Shown here piece after piece: positions 57,100-64,000 of a stretch of DNA of 64,000 bases. This stretch comes from Sphaerosporella brunnea. Taxonomy: Eukaryota > Ascomycota > Pezizomycetes > Pezizales > Pyronemataceae. The stretch is taken from positions 1 to 64,000 of the forward strand of contig VXIS01000074.1 of the NCBI GenBank assembly GCA_008704415.1, read 5' to 3'. The translations under genes and the position numbers were made by a program. The notes beneath the pieces were generated by a model, which made no database searches, was not told the origin of the DNA, and saw only the letters and a program-made list of their open reading frames with translations. Positions within the stretch are counted from its first letter, which is position 1. Each line of letters opens with the position of its first letter.

Positions 57100-58380
57100 G
57101 CACTTACCTTAGCAGGGAGGGGGGATTTAGCAAATGGTTTGCGTGACGGTTATGTAAAAAAAAAAAGGTTGTTTTCAAATAATGGTCGCATAATGGTTTT
57201 TAGCGAATAAGGGCTTTCTGATTTGCCCATCTTCACATAACCGTCATTCGAAGTGCTGCCTTATATAAACCTCCGCCTCAAAACAATTATTCATGACGAT
57301 GGTCACATCATGCCGTTGTAAAAGCTTGGCGAAAAAAGCAAGGTCATTCACATTTGAAGATTGGGTCGATGGTAATGCCATAACGCTGATGCAACCCCTA
57401 CCAAAAGTGTAATCTTCTATTGGGCAAAGTTTACACAAAATCAATGATCAAACACTGACTTTGCAAGGCGAATGACATCGTGTGTTTTGCGAGTGACATC
57501 ACGTGTTTGTGCGATTCATCAGCCATCGCAGCGATGGTGTTGAGTTTTTCGACAAGCGGTACCTCTGCGACGAGTAGGCTTGCGGCTTCGGCATCGCCAC
57601 ATCTCCTGGTTGCTTTTTTACGCTGCATCTGCTGCTGGCAGTGTTCTCAACAGCCAGCCCGCCCGGCCGGCTGCGTTGGGCGGATGTGGGCTGTTCAAAA
57701 AGCCCGGCTGGCTGTTTGGGCTGCAGCCCACAATGACGACAAATACGACCACCGTGATGTAAACTACTGCTATGAAATGACAAGTAAATGAAGATGTTCG
57801 CCGTGTAAAATGATGACTAGGAGGAGATCACTAGATAGGAGTTTAGTATAACATCACAGATCTTGATAAGTCTATCGGCGCCGATTGAACCCCGCCACTT
57901 GCAGTGGACGGTCTTCACCGGAGATCACTCAAAGCTCTGGCAGCCGGGCTGGCCCGAAAGCAGCCTGGGCCGTTTGGGCTGATGCAAAAAGCCCGCCGGG
58001 CTGGCTGCTTAAAGCAGCCGGCCCAGCCCGCCCGGCTGTTTGGGCTGGCTACTGAGAACACTGACTGCTGGTGTCACCTGTGTTTTGGGGGTTGTGGGGC
58101 AGCGGTCGAGTGCATGACTGCGATGATGATGATGATGCTGTGATGAACCATCGCGATGAAGATGGAGATGAATAGTGCCTGGCGGCGAGGGTGCGGGAGC
58201 AAGGCAAATAAGGTTTCTCTCAAATAATGGTTATATAATGGTCAGCAACAAAAAAACGTATCTCTCAATCATGATGACTCATCTAATGTATGCTGGCTAA
58301 GCTGTGCCCAACAGCTCATAGCCACATCACACGTATAATGATTCTCTGAACCTCCCCCTCCTGCTAAGGTATGTACTCCG
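57100..58380. mobile_element. Inverted-repeat element E (TACCTTAGCAGG termini), host of a nested MITE
   Basis: The left end carries TTACCTTAGCAGGGAGGGGGG, the right end's complement TACCTTAGCAGGAGGGGG. The core equals the termini of element D. Length is about 1.28 kb including the 424-bp hAT MITE at 57640-58063. Internal AATAATGGTTATATAATGG and GTGATGAACCA motifs are shared with D. Minus frames at 57628-57244 may be remnants of a coding region but are not identifiable. Confidence 0.55.
57640..58063. mobile_element. hAT-type MITE, copy C (CAGTGTTCTCA termini)
   Basis: The left end reads CAGTGTTCTCAACAGCCAGC and the right end, reverse complemented, CAGTGTTCTCAGTAGCCAGC. The flanking octamers GCTGCTGG (57632-57639) and ACTGCTGG (58064-58071) match at 7 of 8, a target duplication with one G:C-to-A:T change. 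424 bp, rich in AGCCCGGC/GCCGGGCT motifs. It is inserted inside element E. Confidence 0.8.
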
Positions 58381-59622
58381 ACTATCACTCGCCGCGTAAT
58401 TGGGAACTGGGGAACTACCTGCACTTCTGCGCTTGATGTAAGTAACGTTAGTCTAGATGCCTAAGGGTGCAGTTGCGGTGCACGCAATGTCAAAATCGCG
58501 AGGTGTGATGCAAAGGTTGGTACAATATTAGTTACAGCGTGCGGGACGCAGCGCTGTTCGGGCTGTCACAGTTTTATGGCAGCAGCTGCAGGCGGCGGAG
58601 GTGAATTTGTGGTACACTCGTCCAAAATCCGGCTCAGGCGTAGATTTTCAACATCACAGACTTTCCCTACCTGGCAGGCAAGTGATTCGAGTGACCCATC
58701 ATGCTTCACTACTTTCTAGTCTATTGGGCAATATAAAAGGCTACCCCAGGTTTGAATATCGGATCTCCAGCCAAAAGCACGAAACATAGCAGGTTGCGCG
58801 CACCCAAACGCACCCTAAGTACTTCGGTAGTTAGGTGTAATTATTACGATCTTTTCAGTTATGGAGCTGAGGAGAGGAACTTACGTCCTGGACCCCTGGC
58901 GCGTGGGGCCGTACTTTTGGAATCAACGCCACCGGTGAGTGAACTGCACAGCAATTAGTGCGTTAAAAGAGACGAGAAGATTCAATCGGAAATGATGGAC
59001 CCCGGATTAAAGCGTCGAGGTGACCAAAAAGGCGCCAGGCAGTCAGTACACATACCCATCGGCGATGGTTTTCGGTCCGGTGGAGCTTAACACTCAACTC
59101 GTGACGGCAGATAAAGCCTGACCAACAAGTCGCGGTTTTTTTTCTTTTTCTTTTTTTTTTTTGCTACTTACAGATAAAACTTTAATTGCAGAGACGGCGT
59201 ACCCAAGTGAGACATCGTGGCTACTCCAGCCCTGACCGGATAAGAACATTAAATGTCAAAGCCTTACAGCAATACCGCCCCTTCATATCATTAACTTCTT
59301 CGTCCTCACTACGGCCAATATGCCCCCCAGGGCCCCCACCGAACTCTTACCACCCTCCCAAGCCCGCCTCCTCGTCCTTCCAAATGAGGGGAGGGGGTAA
59401 TCCCGCGTTTCCACACAGTGAAAACATTGCGTACTCTTTCCCGTCGCGCAACTGGAGAAGAAACGAGAAGGGGCGTTGGGTGGTGGATGCTGATCGGTAC
59501 GCCGGTTCCTGCAGCACTTCGATCTTTGATACAAAGTTTTCGATGCCCTGTCTTGGTAGGAGGGTTCGGCATATGTAAACTTCGCAGGCTCCGAAGACGA
59601 TGCACAGGTGTGTTTCACTCCA
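58381..59622. other. Intergenic, no supported gene
   Basis: A pyrimidine run (T-rich, about 59139-59161) and short frames only. It is the 3' flank of the Ser/Asp-repeat gene. Confidence 0.4.
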
Positions 59623-60173
59623 TCAGAGCGAGAATGGAAGTTCAGGATGGTAGGGACGATCAACGGGATTGGCGTAAGGAGAAATCCATGAGACTTGTGC
59701 CGTGCTTTCCCCTTTACGAGCAACAGTCTCTACATCCAGAGGATCGTCGAACGAAAACTCTAGGCAACGGAGCTCGATGTTCCACTTGGCAGCTTCGGTG
59801 ACGTCTCTGATTGCTGTGACCTGGTGTAAGACGTCTCCTGATCCCGAAAAGTGATAAACTATTGTGCTGTTAGTTTTCGTATAGAATGCAGGCACCATAT
59901 CGCCTTTCTCAAATAACCCAAAGAAGATATGTACATACCTTTAGCAACAGGATCGTTGCATTCAGGGTCGGAGTCGGAGTCGGAGTCGGAGTCGGAGTCG
60001 GAGTCGGAGTCGGAGTCGTAGTAGTCTGAAATGTCCGAGCTGTTGGAGTTGGTATCGAAATCAAAAGCCCCTGAACCCAACCCATCAGGATCAAAGTCAA
60101 GGTCCAATACGTTGCTTACGACAGTGTCCAGTCGATGACCTTTGGACAGCTTCCACCAGCGGTATGTGACCAC
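59623..60173 (-). CDS. Protein of unknown function with Ser-Asp repeat (5' end uncertain)
   Basis: Two exons (60173-59939 and 59858-59623) join in frame across an 80-base intron (GTATGT..CAATAG), giving 156 residues from the Met at 60173. The frame stays open upstream for about 25 codons to 60250 (..GRNYARNGGTSVV) without a Met, so an upstream exon is likely. Features: YRWWKLSKGHRLDTVV, a run of about eight Ser-Asp dipeptides, then a folded-looking domain (VYHFSGSGDVLHQVTAI, LRCLEFSFDDPLDVETVA, VSWISPYANP). I do not recognise the family. Confidence 0.55.
59968..60018. repeat. Hexanucleotide coding repeat (Ser-Asp)
   Basis: About eight copies of GTCGGA on the plus strand, encoding (Ser-Asp)n on the minus strand. 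Confidence 0.85.
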
Positions 60174-60720
60174 AGAGGTGCCGCCGTTTCGGGCATAATT
60201 TCTGCCGCGAAAAACTATTCTCTGGTCATCAGCGAGGGAGTGTTCCTGCAGGATTTATTCTGCCCCTCCACAGCCAAGCGCCCGGAGGTAGCCTGACTCC
60301 ATTGAAGCTTGGAAAAGGTCAACAGTGTCTAAGCCGAGAGAAATTATTGCCGCTCATCGAAAGGTATGGCGAAAATGTCTGATGGGAGATGCGCCCCGGC
60401 CTCTTTTGTAACAAAAGGCATATCCGTGGAATGGGGGAACGAGAGCGGTATCTCCCGCCTCAATTTTGGCTTGAGTCGGGCAAGCAAGCCGACTTGCCGC
60501 TCTTTAGCACTGAGTGTCGCCGAGGGCGTTGACTCCGGACCGAATTTGATCGTGAACGACCTGGCAATGACCTCTGTTGGAGACGCTTGGATTGAGAAGA
60601 GATGTCTTTCTTTGCGGTTCGGGCCATCTGGCTCTACCGTAGTGTCTCTCGGCCTCTCTAGAGCGAATGCTTTACATCTCTCAGATTTTGGAATCCTAAG
60701 GAAATTCAGTTGTCCAAGAG

Positions 60721-61402
60721 AGTGGCAATGACGAATCCCCCCCGTCGGCGAAGAAGGACCAGACCGAACTCTTTGGCGAATAAGTTGAAGCCCTGCACCA
60801 ACTTCGCCCCCTCATCGTTGTATTTGGCCAGCCACCTTGGAAGCGCATCTTCAAAATGATTCCCGAGTCTGGTCTTTAGACCTGCGTGAGTCAGCCAAAC
60901 CATTCTTCATGTCTGAAACGGAACTACCTGATTGGTCGTAAAGGCTGGCCGCCGCCGCTTCCAAAACTGGATAACATGCTCATAGGGGTTCATAACATGT
61001 CTTTTTACTTCCTCTGACCACTCAAAGGTCTTTTCTAGCAATCCGAGGATCAACAAGTGATGCCCCGATCGTTTCAAAGTGACCATGAGTTCCTCATAAT
61101 GCTGTGAGTGCCGTCCTGCGAGCTGCAGAAGGTATTAATGGAGTTATTAGGATAAAAAGGAAGCACGGTGGAACTAACCTACAAGCCAAATCGCGCGCCT
61201 CCCCACACCGAAGCCGCGATGGTCGGATGGCTCTGAAAAAGCGTATGATAACAGCCGTGTAGCGATTGATTCCATCAACGAAGTGCTTGAAGACTTCGCT
61301 GGCCATCCGACTCTTGCTGGTTACCCTGTGGCTTTGGTTCGGTTCGGACACCAAGCGCTGCAGTTCCTTGATGCCTTCAAGGCCATCACCGTTTCCGTAC
61401 AC
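60721..61402 (-). pseudogene. Unidentified helix-rich protein remnant
   Basis: Three stretches read like one protein: FKHFVDGINRYTAVIIRFF (61300 region), then LAGRHSQHYEELMVTLKRSG and LLEKTFEWSEEVKRHVMNPY (61130-60950), then LGNHFEDALPRWLAKYNDEG and FNLFAKEFGLVLLRRR (60900-60721). Intron-like gaps occur between them (TTAG..GCAG and GTAG..GCAG), but I could not find phases that keep the frame throughout. It is either a real gene with splicing I cannot resolve or a decayed one. Family unknown. Confidence 0.35.
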
Positions 61403-61540
61403 CTACCATGTGCCATGAGGCGTGACCGCTGTTGCCCGTCTTCCTTCGTCGCGTCCTTGACCGCCTTCCATAGAACCATTTGTTCGCTTTTCCATCTCTT
61501 ACAGAACACGAAAAGGTGATCACGGGACTGTAAATCCCCC
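61380..61540 (-). mobile_element. Diverged LINE C-terminal fragment, copy D
   Basis: The minus strand reads RDHLFVFCKRWKSEQ then VLWKAVKDATKED and CTETVM, matching copy A (RDYLFKFCKRWKNEQ, EVSEATKEK, CAEAVM). This copy keeps the His that copy A has lost. Similarity ends on both sides within about 160 bases. Confidence 0.65.
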
Positions 61541-62808
61541 GCCGGTTTGGTTTGGGCTTATGATATGTAACGAGGCCTGCCTTCCGAGTCTCGGAGGCCA
61601 CCTCACCTGTCATACCCCGGATGACTAAGCGGGAAGTTTAAGCATTGGAGCGTATTTAGCTGGGTCTCAACGGGAGCTTAACTCCCCATCCTAATTACAT
61701 TCTTCGTCTCAAGCTCTTGACGCTTCCTTTGACTCATCCGCTCTTAACGTGGAGGTAGAGGTTAACATCACCACAGCCCACAAAGCGGAGTCCTCAGCAA
61801 TCCACCAGCAGCGCTACTACTAGCGGCCCTGTCACTGCCCACAAACGTGGTCATATTTTGCCAATTAGGGCGTGCGTATTACCGGATAGATATGATAAAA
61901 GTATAAAGCCCAATCACCTTTACGTTTAGGTTTAGGGGTTGAGTGCGTACAGACTCCCTGCTAAAAAGTTCAGAAAGGTGACAGAGAACTCGGCCCGGGT
62001 TGCCGCAGCTTGGGAATCGGGATTCTAGGCTTGCGATAGCTCCATGGCCGACGCAAGTGATATCAATCATCCTTCGCACTCAAACCCCTCAGCTGTGAGA
62101 AGTTCGTCTCTTAGAGAACTAGTGTAATTCTCGGTCTTCAAGTTGCTGGGCAGAATAACAGAACTTCTGCGACCGGAGGAAGGCGAATAAGTGCTCTTTT
62201 GACATATTGGTAGAGGGTTTAGGTCTCGTGGGGGTTATCAAGACGGTGGTTCCGCGCTTGGGCTCGCATATCCAGCTTGACTTTGGCAATATTAGCCGCT
62301 TTCTGCGCACTGAGACTGGAGACTGGCGCGATTTTCGGTGTGAATGTTCCTAAAAAAACGAGAAGATTGCCGGCAAGCGCCTCAATTGAGGCCTTGCAGT
62401 TCGGCAAGCTCGTTTACAATAGGAAGATGTGTAACATCCTGCCGTGGAACGGTAGGCCAAGTTGCCGTTGGGCGGGTAGCTACAGCCGCAGGCGCCTACA
62501 CCACATTCGGCCTTATTCAGGCGGGAGGAGATTCTGTAGCCCGTGGGTGGGTGTCTAGAAGCCTTCATCTCCTCTATCTGGCTAATGGGTTAGGCAAGTC
62601 CCCGTAGGAAAGGAATCAATGCTCCGCTTATGTTCTCGGTCTGCGTGTTTAATTTGTCTGATGAGGAGCTCGAGTATCCGTTGTCGCCGACAACAATGAC
62701 CAGGCTTGAGTTCGGGGAATAGAGAAGGAAAGCCACTCAATTTGAATGTGTGCAAACCGTCCTGTAGGCGCCGAAACGAGCTCAAGTTTCTCCCTAACGT
62801 GAGTCTGG
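61541..62808. other. Intergenic, no supported gene
   Basis: Only short overlapping frames; no recognised domain, RNA or repeat. Confidence 0.4.
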
Positions 62809-62912
62809 TGGCTATGGTCATAGATCATTGAAAGCATGGCTTCCCATCCAGTCAGCTGTATCGCAAGGTTAGTACTATGGTGGGTGACCCCATGGGAATC
62901 CCTCACTGTAGT
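62809..62912 (+). pseudogene. 5S rRNA pseudogene
   Basis: The plus strand aligns to the 5S gene at 17508-17626 from GGCTATGGTCATAGA through GTTAGTACTATGGTGGGTGA to GGGAATCCCTCACTGTAGT. About 13-15 nucleotides are missing in the middle (the CCCTAGTTAAGCA region). Most substitutions are C-to-T or G-to-A (for example ACGG to ATGG, CACGG to CATGG, CCCGTCC to CCCATCC). Non-functional. Confidence 0.8.
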
Positions 62913-63541
62913 TTTGTTATTTTTACCTTTTTCAATCACAATACCCCCAACATCGACAAGGCCATCTGAGGCCCAGCTCCGCCGCCGCTACCATGGCTTT
63001 GGCTCCAAGGATGCAAACTCGCGAAACAGCCTTTTGTAAAACTTGTAGACCGGTTCGGCAGCTAGTTTGTTCACTTGTGGTGGCAAGCCTCACCTTCAGG
63101 AAATTTCAGGCTGGAGTTGAAAAACCGTGTTTCCGAACACTCCTCCTCCGTGCAACTCAAGGGTACAGCTAACCACAAAAACCACAAAATTGCATCCCAA
63201 GGGAGGATGAGAGCGTGAAGTCCACGTCTAAGCCCAAGTCCAAGTATATTACATACCGCCATGTACATCTCCACATCAAACCAAACCGATGGCAATTTCT
63301 AACCGGGATACAGGCTCAGTCCTAAGATACAAGCGGTTGCAGGTGTCTACTGTGCTGGACAAAACGTCAGACGGGGGTAGCGAAGGGTATTAGGTTGTCG
63401 ACATAAGATAACCGGGCAGGGATGTATGCGATTATATCTGTTTGCGGACCATGTCTTGCGTTACGTGTGGTGGCACGGAGGCAGGGTTGGATGCCTGAAT
63501 GCACGATATATACATCTAACAGCGCCATGCTTAAGAGCCAT
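62913..63541. other. Intergenic, 3' flank of the dehydrogenase gene
   Basis: Nothing recognised. Confidence 0.4.
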
Positions 63542-64000
63542 CTACAACCTGCCCCTCTCCTCTTCATCCTCAGCGACTCTAACAACCAGCTTGCCGAACT
63601 GGCGGCCCTTCTCCATATCCTCCCAGAGGCTCTCCAACTTGTCGATGTCGAGCCCCTGAACGACCCTGGACACGACCGGGCGCAGACCGGACTCCTCCAC
63701 GAAGGCGACCATCTCCAAAAACTCCCTCCTGCTGCCCATGGTGGTTCCGAGCACCTCGATATTCTTCAACACGGCGCCCATGGTGAACGGGAGCTTCGGG
63801 CCCAGGGTCATGCCGTAGCTGACGATCCTGCCGCCGTCTCGGAGCACCCTCGTCACCCTCGCCACCACGTCGCCTCCAGCGCCATCCACGACCGCGTCGA
63901 GGAACGGCCGGTCCTTCGGCAGCAGCGCCGCCAACTCCGTCTCCCAGCCGGGCCGCGAGTACAGCACGCCGCCCTCGGCGCCCAGCTCCCTCGCGCGGCG
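63542..64000 (-). CDS. Medium-chain (zinc-type) dehydrogenase/quinone-oxidoreductase-like, C-terminal part
   Basis: The minus frame is open from the window edge (64000) to the stop at 63542, 152 residues of a protein whose N-terminal half is outside. It begins ARELGAEGGVLYSRPGWE, the segment after the NAD(P)-binding glycine motif in this family. It continues with DAVVDGAGGDVVARV, LRDGGRIVSYGMT, TMGAVLKNIEVLGTTMGSR and ends GRQFGKLVVRV, the usual closing strand. The family reduces or oxidises alcohols, quinones or enoyl compounds with NAD(P)H. Whether zinc is bound cannot be judged without the N-terminal half. Locally GC-rich. Confidence 0.87.
   Translation of the reverse strand, partial: RRARELGAEGGVLYSRPGWETELAALLPKDRPFLDAVVDGAGGDVVARVTRVLRDGGRIVSYGMTLGPKLPFTMGAVLKNIEVLGTTMGSRREFLEMVAFVEESGLRPVVSRVVQGLDIDKLESLWEDMEKGRQFGKLVVRVAEDEEERGRL

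Overview
The window is nuclear DNA of a filamentous ascomycete (Pezizomycotina). The evidence is the architecture: genes interrupted by introns of about 43-70 bases with GT..AG ends and CTRAC-like branch sites, a conidiation-type Con-6 protein, fungal-only membrane and redox families, a dispersed single 5S rRNA gene rather than one inside an rDNA repeat, and transposon copies damaged mainly by C:G-to-T:A changes. No bacterial-type operons, CRISPR arrays or convincing tRNA genes were seen. The species cannot be named from the sequence alone.

Layout. 1-6.9 kb is a three-level transposon nest on the minus strand: an intact-looking hAT element (hAT-1) sits inside a Ty3/Gypsy pol gene, and the Gypsy element sits inside an older hAT element (hAT-2) with stop codons. 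7-11.3 kb holds small inverted-repeat elements, a 5S relic and a Con-6 gene. 11.5-16.6 kb holds a nine-exon Hsp70-like ATPase gene (minus) facing a coiled-coil protein gene (plus). 16.7-20 kb holds a 608-bp hAT deletion derivative with perfect 8-bp target duplication, a full-length 5S rRNA gene, a LINE fragment and a 100-bp TA-flanked element. 20.6-25.3 kb holds a seven-helix rhodopsin-like (PTH11-type) protein and a six-exon cytochrome P450, both minus. 25.3-30.7 kb is gene-poor. 30.7-31.8 kb encodes a secreted Thr-rich protein, and 33.5-35.2 kb an eight-exon FAD monooxygenase. 35.5-36.9 kb has a TA-flanked inverted-repeat element beside a 5'-truncated LINE with a 13-bp target duplication. 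37-43 kb is another gene-poor stretch. 43.2-46.6 kb has a second rhodopsin-like protein and a Cys-rich single-pass membrane protein, converging. 47.4-50.5 kb holds a near-palindromic element, an ankyrin pseudogene and two more inverted-repeat elements. 51.3-60.2 kb holds three genes of unknown function and a nested inverted-repeat element pair. The end holds LINE and 5S relics and the 3' part of a medium-chain (zinc-type) dehydrogenase that runs off the window.

How the genes relate. I see no co-directional biosynthetic cluster. The P450 and the FAD monooxygenase are about 8 kb apart with gene-poor DNA between them, so a shared pathway is speculation. The best-supported new material is the set of transposon relationships: which element is nested in which, deletion derivatives tied to autonomous parents by shared termini, and several families of short inverted-repeat elements. 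The intron-resolved gene models are also new; their exons join in frame from start to stop, apart from the genes flagged as having an unresolved 5' end.
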